Assembly (NCBI RefSeq): GCF_030177755.1
Contig: NZ_CP126539.1
Location: 1,946,001 to 2,010,000, forward strand
From: Devosia sp. RR2S18
GTDB lineage: Bacteria; Pseudomonadota; Alphaproteobacteria; Rhizobiales; Devosiaceae
DNA length: 64,000 bases
Reading direction: 5' to 3'
Shown here: positions 25,853 to 34,911 of the stretch, one piece after another
How positions within the stretch are numbered: position 1 is the first letter of the stretch
Layout: each line of letters begins with the position of its first letter
The notes under the pieces: generated by a model
What the model was told of the DNA's origin: nothing
Seen by the model: only the letters and a program-made list of their open reading frames with translations
Databases searched by the model: none
Translations under genes and position numbers: made by a program

Positions 25853-27174
25853 GGGAGTGTCGGGATTTCCGTGTGTAGGCGGCATAATGGGTAAGAAGGA
25901 GTCTCCCCTATGTCGCGACGCAAAGAACCTGCCATACCGAACGAACTTCTCGACCAGCTCCTGGCTGGCGGTGCGGCCAGTGCGGCGTTTGAACAAGGCG
26001 GTCTGCTGGATTCGCTGAAGAAGGCGCTGACTGAGCGTGCCCTGAACGCAGAGATGGACCACCACCTCGCCAGTGGTGAGGGCGCTGGCAACATGCGGAA
26101 CGGCTATGGCCGCAAAACCGTGACGACCGAGACCGGCAAGTTGGAGATCGATGTGCCGCGCGACCGGCAGTCGAGCTTTGATCCGCAACTGATCGCCAAG
26201 TACCAGCGCCGCTTCCCAGGGTTCGACGACAAGATCGTGTCGATGTACGCCCGCGGCATGAGCACCAGGGAGATCGCCGGGCACCTGCGCGATCTGTATG
26301 GCATCGATGTATCAGCGGACCTGATCAGCACCGTGACGGACGCTGTGCTTGATGAAGTCGCCACCTGGCAGCAACGGCCGCTTGACCCGGTTTATCCGCT
26401 GATCTTCTTCGATGCGATCCGGGTCAAGATCCGCGACGAAGGCATGGTGCGTAACAAGGCGATCCATATTGCCCTGGGAGTGCGCGCCGATGGCGCCAAG
26501 GAAGTGCTCGGCCTCTGGCTCGAGCAGAATGAAGGTGCCAAGTTCTGGCTGCGGGTGATGAACGAGCTCAGGAACCGCGGCACCGAGGACATCCTCTTGG
26601 CCGTTGTTGATGGGCTCAAGGGCTTCCCCGAGGCAATTACCGCCGTATTCCCCGAGACCGTGGTTCAGACCTGCATCGTCCATCTCCTGCGCAACTCGAT
26701 GGACTTTGTCTCCTGGAAAGACCGCAAGGGACTGGCAACGGCGCTCAAGGACATCTACCGCGCGACCGATGCCGATGCTGCCGAAAAGGCGCTCGCGGAC
26801 TTCGATGCCGGCTCTTGGGGGCAGCGCTATCCCGCCATCGGCCAGAGCTGGCGGCGCGCCTGGAGCGAGGTCATCCCGTTCTTTGCCTTCCCTGACGAGG
26901 TCCGCAGGATCGTCTACACCACCAACGCCATAGAGGCGCTAAACTCAAAGCTCCGGCGGGCGGTCAGGGCCAGGGGACACTTCCCCAGCGATGATGCCGC
27001 CACCAAGCTGCTTTACCTGATCTTGAACCGATCAGAGAAAGAGTGGAAAATGCCGCCACGTGAGTGGTCAATGGCCAAGGCGCAGTTTGCTGTCATCTTT
27101 GGCGAGCGCTTCATCAGGGCCATGGCGGCGTAATGTTTAACCGACCGCCCGCACACGAAATTACTGACACTCCC
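25853..27174 (+). mobile_element. IS256-family insertion sequence
   Basis: A 1322-base element inserted in the IS3 orfB. Its ends form imperfect inverted repeats of about 30 bases starting GGGAGTGTC on both sides and sharing TTTC or TTCC-GTGTG and GGCGG. The eight-base direct repeat TCGACCAC flanks it (25845-25852 and 27175-27182), the usual IS256 target duplication length. It carries one intact transposase gene. Confidence 0.92.
25910..27133 (+). CDS. IS256-family (mutator-type) transposase
   Basis: A 407-residue mutator-type transposase. The DDE residues fall in YPLIFFDAIRVKIRD (Asp), LLAVVDGLKGFPEA (Asp) and TTNAIEALNSKLRR (Glu). The N-terminus contains the MDHHLASGE and RNGYGRKTV segments, and VQTCIVHLLRNS is also typical. 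It seems full length and intact, so the inserted element may still be active. Confidence 0.95.
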   Translation: MSRRKEPAIPNELLDQLLAGGAASAAFEQGGLLDSLKKALTERALNAEMDHHLASGEGAGNMRNGYGRKTVTTETGKLEIDVPRDRQSSFDPQLIAKYQRRFPGFDDKIVSMYARGMSTREIAGHLRDLYGIDVSADLISTVTDAVLDEVATWQQRPLDPVYPLIFFDAIRVKIRDEGMVRNKAIHIALGVRADGAKEVLGLWLEQNEGAKFWLRVMNELRNRGTEDILLAVVDGLKGFPEAITAVFPETVVQTCIVHLLRNSMDFVSWKDRKGLATALKDIYRATDADAAEKALADFDAGSWGQRYPAIGQSWRRAWSEVIPFFAFPDEVRRIVYTTNAIEALNSKLRRAVRARGHFPSDDAATKLLYLILNRSEKEWKMPPREWSMAKAQFAVIFGERFIRAMAA

Positions 27175-27515
27175 TCGACCACCACAGATGGCTTGCCTCC
27201 ATAGGCACCAGGCCGGCGCCGGTAGCCGATCTGAGCCTTGATCCCGGCCAGTCTGGCCAGGCGCGCAACACGATTGGCGCAACTGGTCTCGCCCTGGTCC
27301 AGCAGATCGTCATGCAGCTTGCGGTAGCCATAAACCTTGCCGCTCTGCTTCCAGGCCTCTTCGATCAGCTCGGTCTGGCGAATGTCTTCCCGCGCCCTTT
27401 TGCTCAAAGGGCTTTTGAGCCACGCATAATAGCCGCTGGGATGGATGGAAAGGCACCGGCACATGGTGCGCACACAGAACTGCTGGCGATGCTCGGCGAC
27501 AAACGCGTACCTCAC
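27175..27515 (-). pseudogene. IS3-family transposase OrfB, N-terminal part (split by insertion)
   Basis: Encodes the HTH_21-type start (CRCLSIHPSGYYAWLKSP, GKVYGYRKLHDDL) and the linker before the integrase core, ending at the IS256 target site after KPSVVV. OrfB is probably made by ribosomal frameshifting from orfA; a run of seven A residues on the coding strand (27545-27551) lies near the end of orfA, a typical slippery site. The remainder of the gene is at 25325-25844. Confidence 0.88.
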
Positions 27516-27781
27516 TTTGCATCCTTGGCGAAGTACGCGGCCGCTTTTTTTAGGATGTCGCGCTCCTCAGTGACCCGCGCCAGTTCTCGCTTCAGCTGCC
27601 GGATCGCATCGGCCTGATCCCCACCCTTGGAAACATCCGATGCATACTTCTTGCGCCACTCGTAGAGCGAATGAGCACTCACCCCCAAACGCTGCGACAC
27701 CTCCGAAACAGGATACCCCCGCTCGGTGATCTGACGCACCGCGTCCCGCTTGAACTCGTCGCTAAAATTGCCTCTGCCCAT
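27512..27781 (-). CDS. IS3-family transposase OrfA
   Basis: An 89-residue OrfA with a helix-turn-helix (EFKRDAVRQITERGYPVSEV, then SQRLGVSAHSLYEWRKKYA) and a C-terminal leucine-zipper-like helix (IRQLKRELARVTEERDILKKA). It binds the element ends. The AAAAAAAG run near codon 78 is the likely -1 frameshift site for making OrfAB. Gene intact, but its partner orfB is split. Confidence 0.92.
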   Translation of the reverse strand: MGRGNFSDEFKRDAVRQITERGYPVSEVSQRLGVSAHSLYEWRKKYASDVSKGGDQADAIRQLKRELARVTEERDILKKAAAYFAKDAK

Positions 27782-27843
27782 GTAGGCCTCCTTGCCTCAA
27801 AATTAGGGAAGAAGGCGTCTACAAATCTAGGGGCTATTCAATA

Positions 27844-28637
27844 CAGTATGCCCAGCGAACTCAGGGCGATCAGGGCATGGAGAGGATTGCGGAGCCGTGC
27901 AGGGCAACAACTCACGCGACGGTGACTACTCGTAGCTTGAGAATAACAATGACCAAGTGCCCGATAGCAAGTGCTGGTTGGCGACGCGCACCCAGTCTTC
28001 CGGCTTCAGATGCATATCGCAGGCTTCTATTATTCTCAGAAGGGCCAGCACGTGCGGCTTTCCGGACTGATTCGCAAACCTGCTGAATGATAGCTTAGCT
28101 ACTGATAAACTTGCACAAAAAAAGCAGTTCATGCAGCGTTCATCTGGCCCCGAATAGCACTGTCATAGGGCTCCCAGAGATTGGCGGTGGAAGTGGTTTT
28201 CTTTAGGCTTGTCCGAGCTTGTGTGCATGGCGTTTCACGCGAGCGCTTTCACAGTGCGACTGTGCTCACGCTAGAGGCGATTTCTTGGGTGGTGGCGATA
28301 GCCTCGGCTCTGCTGATCTACTGGCTGCTAAGTTAGTCAGGGAGGCTGAATGGCTCCTGTGATCCTTGCGTGCAGGAGAATGCCCATACCGCATCTGTGT
28401 AAGCTAGGTGCGGTGCAGGCATCACAAGCTCGCGAGAAGGCTCCGCACATACGGGCTGTTAACCCTGACCGAGGACCATCTGGCACATCGGGTGGAGTGC
28501 GCTCCCGAGTGCTGCCCCATTGTTCGGTATTGAACTGACAGTTGAACCCACACAGCCGCTGGTAGGCCTCCCTAGCAGCCGACGAGCCGCTGCAGGAAAG
28601 CACCTAAAGCTGCCAAATTGAAATAGTTCGAGCTAAC
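27844..28637. other. Long gene-poor stretch after the IS3 element
   Basis: Nearly 800 bases with no well-supported gene. Only one short plus-strand frame with a membrane helix (28187-28336) stands out. No tRNA, terminator or repeat was recognised. Confidence 0.4.
28187..28336 (+). CDS. Possible 49-residue single-pass membrane peptide
   Basis: A short frame from a GTG reads MEVVFFRLVRACVHG..., then a clear hydrophobic helix (ISWVVAIASALLIYWLLS) right at the C-terminus. Basic residues precede the helix, as expected for an N-in tail anchor. There is no strong ribosome site and no known family, so this could be chance. Confidence 0.22.
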   Translation: MEVVFFRLVRACVHGVSRERFHSATVLTLEAISWVVAIASALLIYWLLS

Positions 28638-29882
28638 ATGAAGAGACGAAATTTCCTCAAGCTGATGCCACTGGCGCCCGCCGCCATGCTGCCCCTTACA
28701 GGTGCCGCCCACGCGTCACTCTGGAACATGATGAACAAGACCCGGGAGCTCACGGATGCCGAGCGCGAGGCCAACAGCGCTGCAGCTATCGCCTCCATCG
28801 ACACGGTCGAGCCGATCCTCTCCTACGATACGGCCAACAATCTCCATATGGCCATTGCGCAGTATGAGCCATTCGTCGCCCGCGGGGGCTGGGAGCAGGT
28901 GCCCCAAGACACCTATGGTGTGACCATGGGCGTCGCCCGCAACGGCGTCATTCAACTCAAGCGCCGCCTGTTGGCTTCGGCGGATATGCCGATGGTCGAT
29001 AGGGTTGACGACGCCTTCGATGGTCCAACTGATGCTGCACTGCGCCGTTTCCAGGCCCGCCATGGCCTGAAGGTTACAGGTCATGTGGATGACGCAACCT
29101 GGTACGCCCTGAACGTACCGGCGGAAGCACGTCTGCGTCAGCTTCGCGTGAACCTGATGCGAGTGCAAGCCATGGCCCCGACCTTGGCTAACCGCTATGT
29201 GGTGGTCAATATTCCGGCAGCCTTCATCGAAGTGGTCGAGGGCGGAATGGTTCAGCGGCGGCACACGGCGGTGGTCGGGCGCATCGATCGGCCGACGCCG
29301 ATCCTGAAGAGCCGCATCCACCAGATCAACTTCAATCCATACTGGAATGTGCCGGTTTCGATCATCCGCCGAGACCTCATCAAGTATATGAACGAAAACC
29401 CGAATTACCTCACCGAGCAGAAGATCCGCATCTTCGACAGCAGCGGTCAGGAGCTGCAGCCATACCAGATCAACTGGCAGACCCAAGAAGCGGTGAACTA
29501 CCGGTTCCGGCAGGACCCCGGACCGCAGAACTCAATGGGGTACGTGAAGATCAACTTCCATAATCCCCATGCAGTCTATCTGCACGACACTCCGACCAGG
29601 AACCTGTTCGGGGAGAATGCTCGTTTCCACTCTTCCGGTTGCGTTCGCGTCGACCAGGTGCAGGATTTTGTCTCGTGGGTGCTGCGGGACAACGGGGACT
29701 GGGGGCCTGCTGCCGTCGGCAACGCCTTCGCTACGGGGGAGAGGAAGGACGTGGATGTCCGCGAGCCTGTCGAACTGCACACCACCTATATCTCGGCTTG
29801 GGCCAACCGGAACGGCGTGGTGAGCTTCCGGGATGACGTTTACGAGTTCGACATGGCTGGCAAGGTCACGTTCGAAACCTGA
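28638..29882 (+). CDS. L,D-transpeptidase (YcbB/YkuD type) with peptidoglycan-binding domain
   Basis: A 414-residue exported protein. The N-terminal signal has a Tat-like KRRNFLKL and a cleavage near AAHAS. A PG_binding_1 domain (about residues 95-150, DAFDGPTDAALRRFQARHGL) precedes a YkuD catalytic domain with YLHDTP and HSSGCVRV, containing the nucleophile Cys and catalytic His. It should form 3-3 crosslinks in peptidoglycan or attach proteins to it, in the periplasm. The next gene on the opposite strand is another YkuD-fold protein. A strong terminator follows at 29918. Confidence 0.92.
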   Translation: MKRRNFLKLMPLAPAAMLPLTGAAHASLWNMMNKTRELTDAEREANSAAAIASIDTVEPILSYDTANNLHMAIAQYEPFVARGGWEQVPQDTYGVTMGVARNGVIQLKRRLLASADMPMVDRVDDAFDGPTDAALRRFQARHGLKVTGHVDDATWYALNVPAEARLRQLRVNLMRVQAMAPTLANRYVVVNIPAAFIEVVEGGMVQRRHTAVVGRIDRPTPILKSRIHQINFNPYWNVPVSIIRRDLIKYMNENPNYLTEQKIRIFDSSGQELQPYQINWQTQEAVNYRFRQDPGPQNSMGYVKINFHNPHAVYLHDTPTRNLFGENARFHSSGCVRVDQVQDFVSWVLRDNGDWGPAAVGNAFATGERKDVDVREPVELHTTYISAWANRNGVVSFRDDVYEFDMAGKVTFET

Positions 29883-29917
29883 AGTGTCTACGACAGCCGG
29901 GCCTGTGAAAACCTGTA

Positions 29918-29947
29918 AAACCGCGGCACACGAGTGCCGCGGTTTTT
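29918..29947 (+). terminator. Rho-independent terminator of the L,D-transpeptidase gene
   Basis: A perfect 12-base-pair stem (AAACCGCGGCAC / GTGCCGCGGTTT) with an ACGA loop is followed by a run of T residues. It starts 36 bases after the stop codon. The A/T symmetry means it may also act for the converging gene at 29998-30780. Confidence 0.92.
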
Positions 29948-29997
29948 CGCTTCCCCAAGGCGGCTGGTTGAATTGTTGGACGTAGAAGCTGACAGCC

Positions 29998-30780
29998 CTA
30001 AAGCAAGGCCAGGGTGGAGTATGCCGTCGCGGGGCAGGGGCCATTTGGATCGAGCGGAAATGCGCTCAGAGCTTGTTGATCAAAGACATAGCGTCCTTCG
30101 CATACGTCCCAGGCCGGAGGCTGTTTGTGAGCGTTGAAAAGGTCAACGCCCTCCTTGAGGTTGGACCAGAAAGCATAGTGTGGGCTCCCAACATGACCAG
30201 CGAGGTTCACTTCCGTCATGCGGAAAGGCAGCAGCTGAAGCTGGATGGAGCGACTGCCCCCTTTGAATGTCTCCCGTGCCAATGCGTAGATCTCAGCAAT
30301 TCCCTCGTCGGTCATGGCGTAGCAGCCCACCGAGAGGCAGTCGCCATGGATCATGAGATAACTGCCGGTTCTACCCCATGCCTGGTCGAATTTGTTGGGA
30401 TAGCCGACATTGAAAGACAGGAAGTACTTCGACTTGGAGTTCATCATGGCCGGGGTCACATCATAGAACCCCTCGGGAGCCTGATGGTCGCCCTCCTTCA
30501 TTTTGGGTCCAAGCGTGCCCGACCATCTACAGATCGGATAGCTCTTAAGGAGCGCGTACTCACCGGTCCGAGTTCGCTTCCACACCTCCAGTTCCGAAGA
30601 CTGCTTGTAGACCCTTATCATCATCGGCTCGGCCGGCGAGGACCCGATCTGAGACAGTCTGTCGACAAGCACACGAGGCAGCGGCACATTGTGCCGGTTG
30701 TCTTCGAAGAACTGGCTACAGGCGCTTAGGATGAGAACGGCAATGGCTAAAGCGGCGGCCTGGAGGATGCGGTGGAGCAT
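29998..30780 (-). CDS. YafK-type L,D-transpeptidase-fold lipoprotein
   Basis: A 260-residue protein. A lipobox (LILSAC) at the end of a hydrophobic signal suggests a lipid-anchored periplasmic protein. The YafK/YkuD domain has IRVYKQSSELEVWKR, GPKMKEGDHQAPEGFY and the catalytic HGDCLSVGCYAM motif with His and Cys. In E. coli YafK (DpaA) cleaves Braun lipoprotein from peptidoglycan. It converges on the larger L,D-transpeptidase gene and shares the terminator region with it. Confidence 0.88.
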   Translation of the reverse strand: MLHRILQAAALAIAVLILSACSQFFEDNRHNVPLPRVLVDRLSQIGSSPAEPMMIRVYKQSSELEVWKRTRTGEYALLKSYPICRWSGTLGPKMKEGDHQAPEGFYDVTPAMMNSKSKYFLSFNVGYPNKFDQAWGRTGSYLMIHGDCLSVGCYAMTDEGIAEIYALARETFKGGSRSIQLQLLPFRMTEVNLAGHVGSPHYAFWSNLKEGVDLFNAHKQPPAWDVCEGRYVFDQQALSAFPLDPNGPCPATAYSTLALL

Positions 30781-31016
30781 GGCATGTACGCTTTCTCAAC
30801 TTGTCCGCGCACCCTACGCAGCAGGCGTTACCACTCCATTGTCACTGGCTCTGCGGGGTATCATCGCGGAAAGAGAGGGCTTCTTTATTGGTCATGCTAG
30901 CCCACCTCTGAAGACGTTAAGATCGCCACTGCTTTGGCGAAGCCCTTCAGCCTTAATCACCTGTTAACTGGATCGGTGCAGTCTGAAGCAATCAGATCCT
31001 CCCGTCTGGTCAAACT

Positions 31017-31048
31017 AAAGGCGCTCCGGTTGAAGCGCCTTTTCTTTG
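31017..31048 (+). terminator. Rho-independent terminator without an obvious plus-strand gene
   Basis: AAAGGCGCT and AGCGCCTTT form a nine-base-pair stem, followed by TTCTTTG on the plus strand. The nearest gene reading into it on this strand is far away, so it either ends an unannotated small RNA or works in reverse for the minus-strand gene at 31075-31512, where the T-run is weaker. Confidence 0.7.
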
Positions 31049-31074
31049 TCGGAGGATACTGATGGGTCTAAAGG

Positions 31075-31512
31075 CTAAACCTTGGCCTCGTCCGTCTCTG
31101 CCACTGGCGTCAGTACAGCGGGCGGGGCATCTGGGAGCTCCGCGGCGGCGAGAAGTTCACCGCACAGCTCAGCGGCACCCCTGGTGGCCTTCGTTTCGCC
31201 AGCAAGGATTGTCCAACCTCCGTCATCAATGATCTTGTTGCGCTTACGGGCCGTCGTCTCTGCCTTCAGCGCTACGAGGTTAGTGTAGGCGTCCGGCGAA
31301 GCCATGAACTTTTCGAAGCACACCGCACCTGCCACAGATGCCACAGCTCGCTCGGAGGCCACCTTTGCTTGCTCAGCCGCGGTGCCACCGGTGACCCAAC
31401 CGCCGAAACTGAAGCCTACGATCATCGTCAGGACCGATGATCCGGCGCAGTACCAGAACAGCGCCTTTTTAGACGCGTGATAGGAGCGAAACTTTTCGCC
31501 AACACTGCTCAT
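31075..31512 (-). CDS. Hypothetical membrane-anchored protein
   Basis: A 145-residue protein with a basic N-terminus, one membrane helix (about residues 17-37, ending SFGGWVTGGTAAEQA) and a helical alanine-rich domain with two Cys residues. The family appears to be a conserved hypothetical of this bacterial order, which I cannot name. The helix near the N-terminus and the long tail suggest an inner-membrane anchor with a periplasmic domain. No functional clue from neighbours. Confidence 0.7.
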   Translation of the reverse strand: MSSVGEKFRSYHASKKALFWYCAGSSVLTMIVGFSFGGWVTGGTAAEQAKVASERAVASVAGAVCFEKFMASPDAYTNLVALKAETTARKRNKIIDDGGWTILAGETKATRGAAELCGELLAAAELPDAPPAVLTPVAETDEAKV

Positions 31513-31675
31513 GATTTCCCCTCTTCCCTTTGTAGATGCTCGACGCTACGGGGCCGGGAGTTAACGAATTGCTCACCCCATTCGCTGGCCCGTGACAAGG
31601 GGAGACACAGGTGCGTGAACGTTTGAGGGAGGCACAGGCGTTTGGCAGCTGCTTGGTAGCTGAGGGCAACGCTGA

Positions 31676-32167
31676 CTAGCGGCACTGATCCAGTACTTTT
31701 TGGATCGACCCGGACGACCCCTTGGCGCCAAACACGGTGGCGTCGAATGCCTCCAACCCGTCCTGGGGACCAGTTCGCACAAAAGCGATGCGGATAAGGT
31801 TTCTGGCACGTTGAGCGATCCTGGCCCACTCCCGTGCCACCGGCCCCCGCACGATTACCGAACTTCCATCCATGTGGACGAGAGGCATCTCCTGGGCAAA
31901 GCTGCTGCTCGCAGCAGTAACTCTACTCTCTGGTTCCGGATCGGCAGTGATGGCCACACTCATGCTCGAAGCGCCAGCGACTTGGGAGTGTGGCTCCCGG
32001 ACCCAGAAGCCCATCGCGAGATCGCCCCCGCGGCAGGCGAACTGGAATTGCGCGCTGGCAGTGTCGGAGTACGCGATGGGTACGCTGCCACCTTCGTACT
32101 TCCACTCCTTGGCGCTGGCAGAGGTCACCAGGAGCAAGCAGGCGGCAAGGATCAAGCGTCTGTGCAT
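31676..32167 (-). CDS. Periplasmic hypothetical protein
   Basis: A 163-residue protein with a signal peptide (MHRRLILAACLLLVTSASAK) and a beta-rich body. Two Cys residues (about positions 45 and 162) could form a disulfide. No named family recognised. It precedes the LysM protein gene in orientation and may share envelope function, but the 82-base gap leaves co-transcription unclear. Confidence 0.65.
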   Translation of the reverse strand: MHRRLILAACLLLVTSASAKEWKYEGGSVPIAYSDTASAQFQFACRGGDLAMGFWVREPHSQVAGASSMSVAITADPEPESRVTAASSSFAQEMPLVHMDGSSVIVRGPVAREWARIAQRARNLIRIAFVRTGPQDGLEAFDATVFGAKGSSGSIQKVLDQCR

Positions 32168-32249
32168 GGGTTTTCCGAATGTACGTTACAAGACATCACA
32201 AAGCTGGAGCGCAGCGTGAGCGGATCGATGGAAAAGCCGCAGTGCGTCC

Positions 32250-33155
32250 TCAGCCTCGAACGAGCTCCATCTGCTCCACCTCAATGGTCGTGCCCTGCTG
32301 GCAGAACGAGAACTCCGCCAGCCGACCCTCCACTTGCACGGTATCGCCTGTACCGACTTTCCCCAAACGACCTGTTAAGGTGTAGAGGCGACCAGAATGG
32401 TCCCTCATCGCTTGGCATTCTACGCCCTCGTCGGTCAGAGTGCCAAAGATCACCACGTCGTTGTCAGGTGCAGGGGCAGGGGGCTCAACTGGGCGAACAC
32501 TGACCACCTGCAGGGTGGTGCCTTGCTGACAAAGGGAGCGGTCGACAGCGTTGGCCACCAATCGGATACGGTCACCATCCCGCCACGCCCCGATCGGACC
32601 AATCAACGTATAGAGACGCCCATCATCCCCGCGCATGGCCTGACAGGTGATCCCCTCATCGGTGAGCGTGCCTGAGAGGGTTCTGGTCGGGAGATTTGTG
32701 CCGCCGGGGCGCGGGCGCTCGGTATGGCTGGGAATGCGCAGTACCATGCCGGGGCGCAGCAGGTTGGGGTTGCGAAGATTTCGATTGGCTGAGGCTAAGG
32801 CACTCAGGCTGACGTCATATCTCCGAGCTATGCTTGCCAAAGTGTCCCCGGCACGCACCCGGTAAGTGCCACTCGCTGCTGGTCCAGACGAGGGTGTGGG
32901 GGAGGGCTGAGCGCCACCCCTCAATTTCAGCACCGTGCCGAGCTGGATGTAGTTGGGGTTGGAGAGGCCATTCAGGCGCATGATTTCCCCAGCCGGGATG
33001 CCACACCGCGACGCGATGCCGTACAATGTGTCACCTGGCTGAACACGGACCGTAGCGCCACAGACAGGCTGGGCCTGCGCAGGAGCAACAACGGCCCCTG
33101 CGCTGCCCAGAGAAACAGCAGCAAGCGCCGCAGCGGTAAAGAGCTTTTTCAACAT
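32250..33155 (-). CDS. Secreted LysM protein with two DUF5818-like repeats
   Basis: A 301-residue protein with a signal peptide (MLKKLFTAAALAAV..., cleavage near AQAQP). Two LysM domains (VQPGDTLYGIASRCGIP and VRAGDTLASIARRYDVS) are followed by two similar C-terminal domains, each reading GTLTDEG-ECQAMR-GRLYTLTG and ending CQQGTT. LysM binds peptidoglycan. The ATG at 33155 has GGGAGTTGAG upstream. The reading frame is open far upstream into the kinase gene, but that is due to a frameshift there, and this start gives a normal signal peptide. Confidence 0.85.
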   Translation of the reverse strand: MLKKLFTAAALAAVSLGSAGAVVAPAQAQPVCGATVRVQPGDTLYGIASRCGIPAGEIMRLNGLSNPNYIQLGTVLKLRGGAQPSPTPSSGPAASGTYRVRAGDTLASIARRYDVSLSALASANRNLRNPNLLRPGMVLRIPSHTERPRPGGTNLPTRTLSGTLTDEGITCQAMRGDDGRLYTLIGPIGAWRDGDRIRLVANAVDRSLCQQGTTLQVVSVRPVEPPAPAPDNDVVIFGTLTDEGVECQAMRDHSGRLYTLTGRLGKVGTGDTVQVEGRLAEFSFCQQGTTIEVEQMELVRG

Positions 33156-33306
33156 GATCTCAACTCCCGGCATTCCAGACCGGATCAGATCACCTGACGC
33201 CTGAACGGTGTCTGAACAACCGAGATGGCCAGCCCCTCGGCAGACTGATCGCTCCGAACTTGGCGCGGCGGCAAGGCCAAGATTGTAGAAGAACGCAGAT
33301 GACCGC

Positions 33307-34640
33307 CTATGGTCCTGTTTCTGCCCGAAGCGGTGCGGCATGGACTGGCACTGTACGAAGCGGGAATTGAATGACCCATCGGGTACCTGGTCTTGGACCA
33401 CCTCCAATGGTGCGTGCCGCGCGGCCTTCCAGTGCAGCAACCATCGAACGCACGAGGAGGCGCCAAGGCCTGCCCCTTCATTGCCGCTAAAGCCGCTGCC
33501 ATTGTCACTCACTTCGAGCAGAACGGAGCCGCCCTGCGTTTCTAGCGAAACTGCTACCGAGCCGTGACCATCAGGGAAGGCGTGCTTGAGTGCGTTGGTT
33601 ACGAGCTCGTTGACGATAATGCCAAGTGCCACTGCATCAGCACCACGCAACTGCAAGGCCTCCGCTTCAATGGCCAATGAGATGCCTTCACCGGGCAGGG
33701 TCTGTCGGACGTCTTCAACGATGGCTGCCAGGTATGGTGCCACATCCACATGCGCAGAATCGGTGTCGATCCTCAGCCGGCGCTGTGCTGAGGCGATCCC
33801 AAGGATGCGCTGGTGAGCATTCTCAAGAGCACGGCGAACTTTGTCGTCTTCGGCTTTCATCGCCTCAAGAAGCAGAAAGGAAGAGACCATCGAGAGATTA
33901 TTGCCGACACGATGGCTTAGCTCCCGCAAAAGATGCTCAATGCGGCCACGCTCCATCGCAAGGTCGCTCGTGCGTTCCTGAACCCGATGCTCCAGATCTC
34001 GATTGGCCTGCTCCAAACCTGCAGCGAGCCGTTGCTCTGCCCTGAGCCTCGCAGTGATCGACAAGAGCGTGGCTCCGGTGACGCCGAAGATGGCGACAAG
34101 GAGCATCACCCTTACTAATCCCACGTAGCGCTCTCGCTCGGCAAGCGCGCGATTTTCCTCCTCTTCAATCGCCGCTACTGCGTCAAATATACGTGCCGAA
34201 GTGCGCCTCAGCTCGTTCTCTCGCACCGCTCGGACTGCAGCTTCCATCCCGTCACTTTGAAGGGCTTCGAGAGCTTCATCGAGTTGCCCGTCACGCTGTT
34301 CAATCAGCCGGAGCAAGCCGCCGACCAGATCGTCCTCGATTGCCCGGCGTGCCACTGCGGCGCGCACCGTGTCAGCCAGCCCGTCCAGTTTGGCCCGTGC
34401 TTCGTTCGCGTCTGCTAGATAGTCGATGTCGCGCGTGAGAATGTATGCTCGCTGGGCACGTTCGGCTTCGACGATTGCCCGATGGAGACGCTCGATCGCG
34501 GTACGCGCTTCGAGCGAGGCCCGCACCTTGTTCTCGGCCCAATAGCTCAAGCCTAAGAGCGCACCCGCTATCGCTGCCATGAGGATGAAGGTGGTGATCC
34601 CTGCGACGTGAACTCGAAAGCCGCCGTCTCTGACGGTCAT
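33307..34640 (-). pseudogene. CHASE3-HisKA_2 sensor histidine kinase, frameshifted near the C-terminus
   Basis: The N-terminus has a membrane helix, a CHASE3-like sensory domain (AERAQRAYILTRDIDYLADA) and a second helix near residue 180. A HisKA_2 domain follows with phospho-acceptor His in LLRELSHRVGNNLSMVSSF, then the N-box IIVNELVTNALKHAFP and G-box DNGSGF. After GAGLGAS the frame is wrong; a one-base change near 33451-33461 would restore LVRSMVAALEGRAARTIGGG and end at TAG 33307, a normal tail. As given, the ORF reads on into the LysM gene. The change is either a real mutation or a sequencing error. Confidence 0.82.
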
Positions 34641-34911
34641 CTGGACCTCCGAATCAATCAGATCTCAGGCAGATTCGTAAAATATCTGCAGGGCCGCAAC
34701 GCTCGTCGCTAAAGGTTGAACCTAACCATTGGCGACCCTCTGCCGCTCGCAGCTGAGCTTGATTGAAGAAGCCGCTGATGATTGTTGCTTGCATGAGCCG
34801 ACGGGGCGTCGATTTTGAGTTCGGCTAGTAGGCTGCTACCGCCAGTGGCATCAGCAATGGGTCGTCAGCTCTCTGATGCGGTCTTGGTAAGCTATGGGGC
34901 GCAAGTCACCG
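34641..34911. other. Intergenic stretch
   Basis: About 270 bases upstream of the kinase, probably with its promoter. No clear sigma-factor motif was fixed by eye. Confidence 0.3.

Larger units (their letters stand above)
25291..27840 (-). mobile_element. IS3-family element interrupted by an IS256-type element
   Basis: Imperfect 30-base inverted repeats are visible at 25291-25320 and 27811-27840; both ends begin TGAATAGCCCC and share GTAGAC and CCTTC. Three-base ATA repeats flank them (25288-25290 and 27841-27843), the expected target duplication size for IS3 elements. Without the nested insertion the element is about 1.2 kb, a normal IS3 size. It carries orfA and a split orfB on the minus strand. 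Confidence 0.88.

Noticed and set aside
32250..34640. One 796-residue kinase-LysM fusion protein
   Set aside because: The kinase tail is encoded in another frame up to 33307, and the LysM part has its own start, ribosome site and signal peptide. The long frame comes from a one-base shift.
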